This document shows, piece after piece, positions 7,606 to 15,178 of a stretch of 27,498 nucleotides of DNA (position 1 is the first letter of the stretch; every line of letters begins with the position of its first letter). Source of the stretch: Paraclostridium ghonii (GTDB lineage Bacteria > Bacillota > Clostridia > Peptostreptococcales > Peptostreptococcaceae). The stretch lies in contig NZ_JAKEDR010000029.1 in NCBI RefSeq assembly GCF_023653455.1, forward strand, positions 1-27,498. The letters run 5' to 3'. A model generated the notes under the pieces. That model saw only the letters and a list, made by a program, of their open reading frames with translations, did not search any database and was not told the origin of the DNA. The position numbers and the translations under genes are program-made.

Positions 7606-10008
7606 ATGAAATGTAATCCATTATTAATCTTTCCTCCAGGATGGAGTCCATTTGGACCGTATGCTGCTCTTCCTGTCCTAAAAGGGTACTTAGAAAAACA
7701 CAATATGAATTCTACAGTAATTGATTTAAATTTAGATTTTTATAATGAAATATTTTCAGAAAGATTTATAGATAAATGTTATAAAAAATGCTTTGAAAAA
7801 TTCAATATACTAGATTTAAAATCCGAACTGACTAAGTCAGAAAAGGAACAATATAGAAAATTTTCTAAAGCAGTATTAATGAAAAATGTAAAAATAAATA
7901 TCGAAGAAGCAAAAAACATTATTAAAACTAGAAATTATTACGATTCTGATAAAGCTCACTTTTCTAAAAATATATTATTTAATGCATTATATTTAACAAG
8001 CTTAGCCTATGATGGTGATTTTAAATTTAATAGATTTACATTAGATTATTCTGTTAGGTCTTCTTATGAAGTAATGCAATCCCTAGATGACATTGATAAA
8101 AATCCATTTATAGATTTCTTTAATAATGGAATCATAAAAAAAATAAAAATTTCTAATTATAACACTGTAGCTTTATCTATAACTGGAAATTCACAATTGA
8201 TTCCTACTCTTACACTTGCAAAGTTAATTAAAGAAAAATGTTCTAATATAAAACATATTTCTGTAGGAGGAAATTATATAACTAGAATATCTCAAGGTTG
8301 GAAAGATAAACATGATTTCTTTAAATATATAGATTCTATAATGACATTTGAAGGGGAAAAATCATTGCATAATTTATTGTTATATTTAAATGGGGATCTT
8401 GATATAAAAGATGTACCTAATCTAATGTATGTACAAGATGATAAACTCATTATAAACCCTTCTTATACGCTTGATGTTAATGAGTTTACAACAGCAAATT
8501 ATGATGATTTACCTTTAGACGATTATTATATGCCTGAAAAAGTTATTCCTATATTTACATCTAGAAGTTGTTTTTCTAAATGTGCTTTTTGTTCAATACC
8601 TTATTCCAGCAAAGACAAATATAGAAGTTTAGAAATATGTACGGTTTTCAATGATATGAAATTATTCAATAAAAAATACAATGTTGAGAACTTCGCTTTT
8701 GTTGATGAAACATTTACCCCTGATAAAATGTTAAAACTATCGCGATGTATAAAAGAAGAAGGTTTATCATTTAAATGGTATGGAGAAACCAGATTTTCAC
8801 CTCTCTTTACACAAGAATTTTGTAAAGAACTTTATGATGGTGGATGTAGAAAAATACAATTTGGATTAGAGTCATATAATCAAGAAATTTTAAATAAGAT
8901 GCAAAAAGGTATAAAAAAAGATTGGATACATCCTACAATACAAAATTGTTTTAAAGCAGGAATTTCAGTTCATATGTTTTTTATGGTTGGGTTTCCTGGA
9001 GAGAAAAGAGAACAGGCTTTAAATACAATATTGTTTACTAGAAAAATGTATCAAGAGTCTCGACATAAGTATAACAATCCAAACACAACATTTGGATGGG
9101 ATGTATTTGGATTAGATAAATATTCTGATGTTTGGTTAAACCCAGATAAGTATGGAGTTTCTATAAAAAATGGCTCGGATTACTACGATTTAGATATTCA
9201 ATATGACTTCAATGTAATTGATGGTATGAGTCAATTAGAAGCAAAAAATTTATCTGAACAATATAATAAAGATCCTTATATTAATATAAAAAACTTCGGA
9301 ATACACCCATTCCAAGACATGACAAATCAAATATATTCAGAAGAGGAAAAGTTTTTATTAAATTGTATGCGAAATCTAAAAACAGAAAAAACATATAATA
9401 CTAGAATTTTATTAGATACAGGTTCATACATTAACCTTAAATATAATAGTGACATAGAAGTTATAAAATTAAATTATGATATATCTACTATGAGCTTAAA
9501 AAAGTCTGAAATATATTGTATTTATACTAACAATAATAATTCTGTCTATATTATTGATAATACTATGTTTAATTTATTAAAAAATAATTATATGAACACC
9601 TTCGAAGTAGAGATAACCTCAAATATAAAAAATTCCATTGAGGATCTGATTTTTTATGGATTCGTTCAAATTGAAGGATACATTAATTCTTCAGAGTATG
9701 ATTTTAATAATTCTAAATTAATCTTTAATGAAAATTCTATAGTATTTGATATTAATCAAGATGATGGATTGGAAAAAGAATTATTTTGCTATACTACAGG
9801 ATCACAAATTAAAATCAATGAATTTTCTTATGATCTCTTAACTACCTTCGATGGGAACTTAAGTGCAAAAGAACTTTTTTCATTGGTAATTGAAGAAAAA
9901 ATTGAAATTGATCCTGATATTTATAGGGAATTGATTTATTCAGCACTGAATTCATCAATTTTAAATATAGTAAAAGGGGGTGAAGGTCCGTGTCTCAATC
10001 TAAGCTAA
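7606..10008 (+). CDS. B12-binding radical SAM enzyme with PqqD-like C-terminus, probable peptide maturase
   Basis: The 800-residue protein begins with a cobalamin-binding-type domain (about 1-290; N-terminal LIFPPGWSPFGPYAALPVLKG, and SVGGN at 219-223; no DxHxxG motif). A radical SAM core follows (about 310-560) with the cluster motif C322-x3-C326-x2-C329, then FVDETFT, GCRKIQFGLES and FFMVGFPGE. A long C-terminal extension ends in a PqqD-like helix-turn unit at about 726-790 (KINEFSYDLLTTFDGNLSAK), the type of domain that binds leader peptides. Such enzymes perform methylation or other C-C chemistry on unreactive carbons. Its last 19 nt overlap the start of a 34-codon peptide gene and an exporter follows. 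I infer RiPP maturation. The start is an ATG with AGAAGGTGAT 7 nt upstream. Confidence 0.85.
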   Translation: MKCNPLLIFPPGWSPFGPYAALPVLKGYLEKHNMNSTVIDLNLDFYNEIFSERFIDKCYKKCFEKFNILDLKSELTKSEKEQYRKFSKAVLMKNVKINIEEAKNIIKTRNYYDSDKAHFSKNILFNALYLTSLAYDGDFKFNRFTLDYSVRSSYEVMQSLDDIDKNPFIDFFNNGIIKKIKISNYNTVALSITGNSQLIPTLTLAKLIKEKCSNIKHISVGGNYITRISQGWKDKHDFFKYIDSIMTFEGEKSLHNLLLYLNGDLDIKDVPNLMYVQDDKLIINPSYTLDVNEFTTANYDDLPLDDYYMPEKVIPIFTSRSCFSKCAFCSIPYSSKDKYRSLEICTVFNDMKLFNKKYNVENFAFVDETFTPDKMLKLSRCIKEEGLSFKWYGETRFSPLFTQEFCKELYDGGCRKIQFGLESYNQEILNKMQKGIKKDWIHPTIQNCFKAGISVHMFFMVGFPGEKREQALNTILFTRKMYQESRHKYNNPNTTFGWDVFGLDKYSDVWLNPDKYGVSIKNGSDYYDLDIQYDFNVIDGMSQLEAKNLSEQYNKDPYINIKNFGIHPFQDMTNQIYSEEEKFLLNCMRNLKTEKTYNTRILLDTGSYINLKYNSDIEVIKLNYDISTMSLKKSEIYCIYTNNNNSVYIIDNTMFNLLKNNYMNTFEVEITSNIKNSIEDLIFYGFVQIEGYINSSEYDFNNSKLIFNENSIVFDINQDDGLEKELFCYTTGSQIKINEFSYDLLTTFDGNLSAKELFSLVIEEKIEIDPDIYRELIYSALNSSILNIVKGGEGPCLNLS

Positions 10009-10094
10009 ATAAATTAAAAAACTATAAAGAAAAAACTATAAAATTTGACAAAAACATAGTTTCTCAATCTACTACTCAATATTGTCTTAAGTAA
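9990..10094 (+). CDS. putative RiPP precursor peptide (34 aa)
   Basis: A GTG start lies inside the end of the radical SAM gene in another frame, 9 nt after AAAGGGGGTGA. An in-frame TGA immediately upstream (9981-9983) rules out a longer form. The product is Lys-rich at the N-terminus (SKLNKLKNYKEKTIKFDK, suitable as a leader) and ends in a short Ser/Thr/Gln segment with one Tyr and one Cys, SQSTTQYCLK, which would be the core. There is no double-glycine. The overlap implies translational coupling to the enzyme. It could be a chance frame, but position, RBS, composition and the exporter downstream all support a precursor. Confidence 0.6.
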   Translation: MSQSKLNKLKNYKEKTIKFDKNIVSQSTTQYCLK

Positions 10095-10129
10095 AAATCT
10101 ATATGAATAACTAACTGACTATGCTTTAC

Positions 10130-10171
10130 ACATAAGGTAAAATAGATAAAAATATCTATTTTACCTTATGT
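10130..10171 (+). terminator. perfect 19-bp hairpin between peptide and exporter genes
   Basis: ACATAAGGTAAAATAGATA is followed by an AAAA loop and its exact complement. The 3' flank is only weakly U-rich (ATTTCT), so it may act as a partial terminator and RNA-stabilising end that gives more peptide mRNA than exporter mRNA. Confidence 0.6.
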
Positions 10172-10231
10172 ATTTCTATAATCAAAGTCTCTTAAACAAT
10201 ATATATTTACTAATTAAAGGAGGAGAATTAA

Positions 10232-11434
10232 TTGATTGCTAGTGCGTCTATATTTAATAACAAAAATTTCAAAAATTTTTACCTAGCTCAAGCCATTTCC
10301 TCATTTGGAGACTGGGTTAGTTATATCGCCATTCCACTGATAGTATATGGCATTACGAAAGATCCTATATCAATGGCTGTATATACTGCTTTAAAATTTA
10401 TACCTACTATTCTTATAGCTCCTTTTTTAACAAAACTTACATCCCGGTTTAGTAAAAAAAGTCTACTGGCAATATCAGATGTAGTAAGAGGAATGATATT
10501 TTTAGGATATCTATTTACTGAGGATATTTATTTCATTTACTTAATCACATTTATAACTAGCATGTTTAGCGCTATTTTCAATCCTATAAAGTTCAGTCTT
10601 ATTCCAGATATAGTTGATAAAAAATATATGACTAAATCTAATTCTTACATATCTGGAGTTTCAAGATTGATGATGTTAATTGGCCCGTCCATAGGAGGGG
10701 TTATAATGGCTTCTTTCGGTCAATATATTGTCATTATAATAAATTCAGTTAGCTATTTTATTTCTCTTTACTTTATATTAAAGATGGACATAAAGGATTT
10801 AAATACAGTAACTGCTAATTTAAATAAAAATAAGATAAAATATATGTATTTATTAAAAAAGATTTGGATAAATAAAGAACATCTAGTTAAATTTCTATTA
10901 ATAACTTCGATAATAAACTGTAACTTTGGGGCTCTTAATACTTTATTTCCAATAGTATCTTATAAGTTTGAAAATTCATCATTAATTTATGGGCATATCA
11001 TGTCTGTATTAGGGGTAGGTCTATTAATAGGAACTATGATAACACCTAGATTAATAAAAAATAAGAACTTTACCAAGGTATATGGTATAGCAACTGTATT
11101 AGGTTCAATATTTCTTGCATTATTTGGTGCTAGCAATAGCTATATATTAACACTTATTATGGTCCTTGGTATAAGTGTAAACAATGGTATTCAGGAAATA
11201 TCATCAACTAGTTTTATACAAAATGATGGTGGAGAGTATTGCTTAGATTTCTTTACGATATCTCAAACTATAAGTTCTTCGTTAATTTTAGTAAGTACAA
11301 GTGTTGCATCTATAATGGTTAAATATTTAGATTTATTTTATACATTACTTATAATTTCCATGTTATCTATTATTTTAGGTATTTTAGTAATAATGATAAA
11401 AGAAAAAAAAATTAATAATATTAATCTTAGTTAA
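10232..11434 (+). CDS. MFS exporter (MacB/Mef- or EntS-like), linked to the peptide cassette
   Basis: The 400-residue protein has about 12 membrane helices. Its N-terminus, NFKNFYLAQAISSFGDWVSYIAIPL, is typical of the MFS subgroup that includes macrolide and enterobactin exporters (FrnFr..w.a...s.lGd.v...a.p). A conserved IGPSIGGVIMA element lies in helix 5. The start is TTG with a perfect AAAGGAGGAG 5 nt upstream. A chance ATG does not fit the frame. It lies 137 bp after the peptide gene across a hairpin. Exporting the modified peptide or giving self-immunity is the natural inference. A general drug exporter is the alternative. Confidence 0.82.
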   Translation: MIASASIFNNKNFKNFYLAQAISSFGDWVSYIAIPLIVYGITKDPISMAVYTALKFIPTILIAPFLTKLTSRFSKKSLLAISDVVRGMIFLGYLFTEDIYFIYLITFITSMFSAIFNPIKFSLIPDIVDKKYMTKSNSYISGVSRLMMLIGPSIGGVIMASFGQYIVIIINSVSYFISLYFILKMDIKDLNTVTANLNKNKIKYMYLLKKIWINKEHLVKFLLITSIINCNFGALNTLFPIVSYKFENSSLIYGHIMSVLGVGLLIGTMITPRLIKNKNFTKVYGIATVLGSIFLALFGASNSYILTLIMVLGISVNNGIQEISSTSFIQNDGGEYCLDFFTISQTISSSLILVSTSVASIMVKYLDLFYTLLIISMLSIILGILVIMIKEKKINNINLS

Positions 11435-11496
11435 AGATATATTTTTATTGATATAGAATTAAAAAGAGGATGTTAAGAAATTTGTATAAATAAGAA

Positions 11497-11536
11497 ACTA
11501 TTGACTGTATCACTCATTTGTAATACGGTTAATAGT
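11497..11536. terminator. bidirectional terminator, 17-bp imperfect stem
   Basis: ACTATTGACTGTATCAC faces GTAATACGGTTAATAGT with G-U pairs and one mismatch. It is followed by CTTTT on the plus strand and lies between the convergent exporter and anti-sigma genes. It is related to the hairpin at 5908-5937. Confidence 0.7.
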
Positions 11537-11556
11537 CTTTTAAAATACTATATCTA

Positions 11557-12588
11557 CTACTTTAATGGTAGTTTAAACTCACTAAATACATCTAAGTTAT
11601 CAGTACTTTTATCTACAACTTTTACTATAATATACTCTGAATCTTTAGATATAGGAGTAAATTTTTTATATTCTAATGTTCCAATCTTGCTTTCTAAGTT
11701 GTAGCTACATGTATGTCCCTCTAATTTATTACCTTTATCATCATATGCTAGTATATACGCACTATCCCCAAACTCCTTAGGTATATCTACTTCTACTTCA
11801 GTAGTTCCTGGAGTTAAAACAACTTTTTTAAGTAAAGCTTTATTATTTTCTAAGTTAGGTTCAAACTTTATATTCTTACTATCATCCTTTTTCATAGCTA
11901 ATTTATAGTTCCAATGACCTTTTATATATTTCAATCCTGTTTCATTCCAGATACTAAGATTTGATATATTTATTTTTAAATCAAATGTATCCTCTATATT
12001 TATTCCCTTCTCTATCAGTGGTACTAAATCAATATATTGTAATACTACATAAGTATTTTCATCAATCTTTTTAGTAGCAGAATCAACTACACTTAACTCT
12101 TCATCACTAAAACTAGTTTTTATATCTCCTTCATTAACAGTTTTATTCAACCCAACATAATCTGATTTATTAAGTTTACTATTATTTGATTCTATTAGAT
12201 AGCTTATAAAGATATTGCTCCCATCACAATATGCTTCTTGCACAGTTATATCTATATCATTGCTTACAGCTTTTTCATTTATTAATTTTAAATTTTTATT
12301 GTTTACGCCTTTAACAAATGACATTTTTTCAGATAATGCATTGTCTGATTTTAATGTATTCATTACATTTCCTAGAAACGGTATTTTCTCTGCAAGTGCG
12401 GGATGAGTTACACTCATTCCTAAAAGAATAACACAAATCATTCCAAATGATAAAGCTGTATTTTTAATGACCTTTTTTCTTCTTTTTTCTCTTTTTATAA
12501 ACGCTTTTGTTTCATTTATTCTCATATCTATAAAATGTGGGATTTCACTGCCACCTATTATTTTATCAACTTTGTTCATTTGATCCAT
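11557..12588 (-). CDS. DUF4179 anti-sigma factor, membrane-anchored
   Basis: The 343-residue protein has a short cytoplasmic N-terminus ending in a basic stretch (KREKRRKK, about 32-39), one membrane helix (about 43-60) and a large extracytoplasmic beta-rich region of the DUF4179 type (about 60-340). The gene begins 3 nt after the sigma factor stop, with GGGAGGT lying over that stop, so the two are translationally coupled. In this family the N-terminus holds the sigma factor and the outside domain senses an unknown signal. It is a paralogue in architecture of the 342-residue protein at 18364-19392. Confidence 0.85.
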   Translation of the reverse strand: MDQMNKVDKIIGGSEIPHFIDMRINETKAFIKREKRRKKVIKNTALSFGMICVILLGMSVTHPALAEKIPFLGNVMNTLKSDNALSEKMSFVKGVNNKNLKLINEKAVSNDIDITVQEAYCDGSNIFISYLIESNNSKLNKSDYVGLNKTVNEGDIKTSFSDEELSVVDSATKKIDENTYVVLQYIDLVPLIEKGINIEDTFDLKINISNLSIWNETGLKYIKGHWNYKLAMKKDDSKNIKFEPNLENNKALLKKVVLTPGTTEVEVDIPKEFGDSAYILAYDDKGNKLEGHTCSYNLESKIGTLEYKKFTPISKDSEYIIVKVVDKSTDNLDVFSEFKLPLK

Positions 12589-12591
12589 TAC

Positions 12592-13098
12592 TTATACCTC
12601 CCTTATTATCTTAGTATTTTTTCTTAACTTATTTCTAGCCCTAGATAACCTGGATTTAATAGTACCTTCTGATTCTTTCAATATTGCACTTATTTCTCTA
12701 GTGTTAAATTGAGATATATAATAAAGTGATACAACTAGTTTTTGTTCTTTTGATAAAACATTTAACATCTCTTCTATTTCAAATTTAATTAAGAATTCTT
12801 GCGTATATCCTTCTTCTTTATAGTTGTCAAAAATCAATACTTCTTTATTTTTAGCCATAATATCTTTGCATTTATTTATTAATATTTTCGTCAACCATGT
12901 TTTGAAGTAAGAATCATCTTTAAGTGATTTTATATTTCTATATGTAGATATTATTGTTTCTTGTATTGCATCTGCTACATCATCATCATCATTTAAAATA
13001 GATTTTGCAGCCTTATATAGAGCTAATTTATTTTCTTCAATCAACTCAAAAAAAGATTCTTCATTCCCTTTTTTAGCTTTTTCTATTAAGTTTTTCAT
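12592..13098 (-). CDS. ECF RNA polymerase sigma factor
   Basis: The 168-residue protein carries sigma region 2 (about 8-75; DDDDVADAIQETIISTYRNI and FKTWLTKILINKCKD) and region 4 (about 110-160; VVSLYYISQFNTREISAIL, then SEGTIKSRLSRARNKLRK), with no region 1 or 3. This is a typical ECF factor. It is the first gene of a two-gene operon with its anti-sigma factor. The start is an ATG with AGGAGGAAG upstream. GAAAGTAACA about 35 nt before the gene could be an autoregulated -35 element, but this is weak. Confidence 0.92.
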   Translation of the reverse strand: MKNLIEKAKKGNEESFFELIEENKLALYKAAKSILNDDDDVADAIQETIISTYRNIKSLKDDSYFKTWLTKILINKCKDIMAKNKEVLIFDNYKEEGYTQEFLIKFEIEEMLNVLSKEQKLVVSLYYISQFNTREISAILKESEGTIKSRLSRARNKLRKNTKIIREV

Positions 13099-13341
13099 TA
13101 CTTCCTCCTAAAATTCTATGTCCTTACATGTTACTTTCCACATTTTACTTTATCTATCTCCAATTATTAGACTGATTTTTTATCCAAATAGTTCCATTTA
13201 TTTTTAATTTTTTAATAAAAATAATAAACTTTAAATTAAAAACCATATTAAACTATTTATACTAAATAACATATTAACTATTTGATAATTAATATAAATT
13301 TAAAATACACGTATATACTTTTTCACATTTAAAACTTTATT

Positions 13342-13398
13342 AAAACAATAAAATAACTATATAAAAACTTAGTTTTTATATAGTTATTTTATTGTTTT
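13342..13398. terminator. 27-bp perfect palindromic terminator
   Basis: AAAACAATAAAATAACTATA with its continuation to 13368 is exactly complementary to 13372-13398, with a 3-nt loop (TTA). The inner 16 bp match the hairpin at 2396-2434. It lies downstream of rep1 and its small follower frame on the minus strand, and upstream of the sigma operon. Confidence 0.8.
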
Positions 13399-13489
13399 AA
13401 CTTGTATTTTTTTTAAATAACTTCATCAAATAATTCAATATCTTACTTATGTATTCGGTTTCATTCTCATTATAATCTATATTTAACAC
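13397..13489 (-). CDS. possible small protein (30 aa) or gene remnant
   Basis: From a GTG at 13489 the minus strand encodes 30 residues with good protein-like composition: an acidic start (NIDYNENETEYISKI) and a basic, amphipathic end (NYLMKLFKKNTS). The stop runs directly into the 27-bp terminator, which is what a real 3' gene end looks like. No convincing ribosome binding site is seen, and in-frame codons continue a little upstream before a stop, so it may be the tail of a lost gene. Confidence 0.25.
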   Translation of the reverse strand: MLNIDYNENETEYISKILNYLMKLFKKNTS

Positions 13490-13562
13490 TCTTATTTTCT
13501 AATATTAATCCTAAGTTTTTCTATAAAGAGATCTCTTGTAAATTTTCACTTCTCTTTTTTTA

Positions 13563-13614
13563 TCATTTAAGGTTCCCATGTGTCGCATTTATATTTAATT
13601 TTATTAGTAATTTC
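13563..13614. repeat. orphan iteron and flank duplicated downstream of rep1
   Basis: One rep1-type iteron (ATTTAAGGTTCCCATGTGTC) is followed by GCATTTA and TTTAATTTTATTAGTAATT. The same order ends the main iteron array at 14897-14970, except that one 22-bp unit is missing here. This is a fragment of the origin copied to the other side of rep1. Confidence 0.8.
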
Positions 13615-13619
13615 TATAT

Positions 13620-14723
13620 TTACCAAAATAAGTCCATTTCTTGTTGATGAAGAATATCCCCTTCTTCTTCTAACTTATATTCAGTAATCTTATTTTCCAA
13701 TGTTCCTTTGAAAAACTTATAAGATCCTGCTTTGATTTTTTCAACATCATCTTTATCAAGAGTTATCATAACTGCATCTTCAAATGCTCTTTCCATATAT
13801 ACATTTTTAAAATCAATATCTTTAAAATCCATTTTAATCCTTCTTAAAGTTCCTTTTGTAAATAAACTCTCATCAGGTATATATACATTATTTGCAACTG
13901 CCTTTGAATCATCAACATTAGAATTTTTACTTATATCTTTTAAATCTTTACTATCTAAAACTTCTACATCAACTGAACATTCATCCAATAAAATTTGTTC
14001 TTGTTCTTCGCTATTGACTATAATATCTTTAGCAAAATACTTTCGTTTATCTAAATCTTTAACTATAAAATCAATAGAATCAACTCTTCTTCCAACTTTA
14101 TTTTCATTAAAATCTATCTTGAAACATCCAGTATTATTAAGTTCTTTTATAGCTGGAACTATAATTCTTCTCTTAAAATCATTGTATCTATCATATTTTC
14201 CTTCTATCATCAAAAGTTCCTTAAGCTCATCAACTTTATAATTTATAATAGATTTAGTTCCACTCCATAATCTTAGTAAATCGTAAAACCTTTGAGCATT
14301 TGGGTTTATTAGTCCGAAAAATATAGCTAAGTTAATAGGAGTATAACCTGTATCTAAATAGTTTCTTATGTAGTTATGAATTTCTTTAGATGCCTCAATT
14401 TTAAAAGTTTTTCTAGATTTTATATATTTAAAACCATTGATAAAACCATATTCCCCCCAGCCTTCTTCATCTTTAAAATATATACTTTGTTTTCTTAAAT
14501 TAACTAATAAATTTGAAATTGAATCTACAGAACTAGTCTGCTTTTTCTTTATTATAGTCTTAAATTCCTCATGAGATATTTCACATTTGATAATATCATC
14601 ATTATTTTTTTGTAATTTATATAAAAGCATTAGAAATATTCTATTTTCTAATGTAGATATATTATATTTAGCTTTTATAATTATATTATTTTTCATAACT
14701 ATATTTTTTTCATTTATATCCAT
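13620..14723 (-). CDS. Rep_3-superfamily plasmid replication initiator, copy 1
   Basis: The protein has 367 residues from the chosen start. It has the two winged-helix domains of Rep_3 (RepB/RepA) initiators: about 8-125 (IIKAKYNISTLENRIFLMLL) and about 130-220 (NAQRFYDLLRLWSGTKSI, FKRRIIVPAIKELNNTG). A conserved C-terminal part ends EEEGDILHQQEMDLFW. It binds iterons to open the origin. I place the start at the ATG at 14723, because GGCGGAGGC lies 6 nt upstream of it; the ATG at 14741 would put that site inside the gene. TTGACG (14788-14793) and TAAATT (14765-14770) form a promoter next to the iterons, so autorepression is likely. Strong paralogue of the protein at 15179-16321. Confidence 0.93.
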   Translation of the reverse strand: MDINEKNIVMKNNIIIKAKYNISTLENRIFLMLLYKLQKNNDDIIKCEISHEEFKTIIKKKQTSSVDSISNLLVNLRKQSIYFKDEEGWGEYGFINGFKYIKSRKTFKIEASKEIHNYIRNYLDTGYTPINLAIFFGLINPNAQRFYDLLRLWSGTKSIINYKVDELKELLMIEGKYDRYNDFKRRIIVPAIKELNNTGCFKIDFNENKVGRRVDSIDFIVKDLDKRKYFAKDIIVNSEEQEQILLDECSVDVEVLDSKDLKDISKNSNVDDSKAVANNVYIPDESLFTKGTLRRIKMDFKDIDFKNVYMERAFEDAVMITLDKDDVEKIKAGSYKFFKGTLENKITEYKLEEEGDILHQQEMDLFW

Positions 14724-14808
14724 TCTTATGCCTCCGCCCAATAATTCATATAAATACTAATTATAATTTAATATAAAAATAGAATTACGTCAATTTTTTA
14801 AAATATGC

Positions 14809-14940
14809 GTATTTAAAGTTCCCATGTGTCGTACTTAGAGTTCCCTCCTGTCGTATTTAAAGTTCCCATGTGTCGTACTTAGAGTTCCCTCCTATCGTAT
14901 TTAAGGTTCCCATGTGTCGTACTTACAGTTCCCTCTTGTC
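14809..14940. repeat. iteron array of rep1: six 22-bp units
   Basis: Six units start at 14809, 14831, 14853, 14875, 14897 and 14919 with no gaps. They alternate between type A (GTATTTAAAGTTCCCATGTGTC) core TTCCCATGTGTC and type B core TTCCCTCCTGTC, so the real period is 44 bp. A partial unit GCATTTAC follows. This is the initiator-binding part of the origin and lies about 85 bp upstream of rep1. Confidence 0.95.
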
Positions 14941-14989
14941 GCATTTACGTTTAATTTTATTAGTAATTCCAATGCTTTCAGATATGTCT

Positions 14990-15046
14990 AAATACTATTA
15001 AATACTATAAATACTATTTTAAATACTAAGTAAAGACTAGTAAAGG
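14990..15046. repeat. AT-rich AAATACT repeats, probable opening region of origin 1
   Basis: AAATACT is repeated about every 10-16 bp, followed by AGTAAAGACTAGTAAAGG at 15029-15046. The same layout and the same 18-nt end occur beside the other iteron array. Repeated AT-rich elements next to iterons usually form the melting region. I see no clear DnaA box. Confidence 0.65.
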
Positions 15047-15178
15047 TCCCTTTTTCTATTCTGAACTGTTCTTTAAAAATAAAAAATAACTAGTCTTGTA
15101 TTTAAATATACTTGCTAGCTATTTTTTATGTATTCTATAAGTTTTCATAAATTATAATTTAAATATAAATTTCTATAT

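Noticed and set aside
13732-14241. 169-codon frame on the plus strand opposite rep1 (and a 143-codon one at 15354-15785 opposite rep2)
   Set aside because: Both are shadows of the conserved initiator genes, rich in Ser/Leu from reversed AT-rich codons, with no family resemblance.
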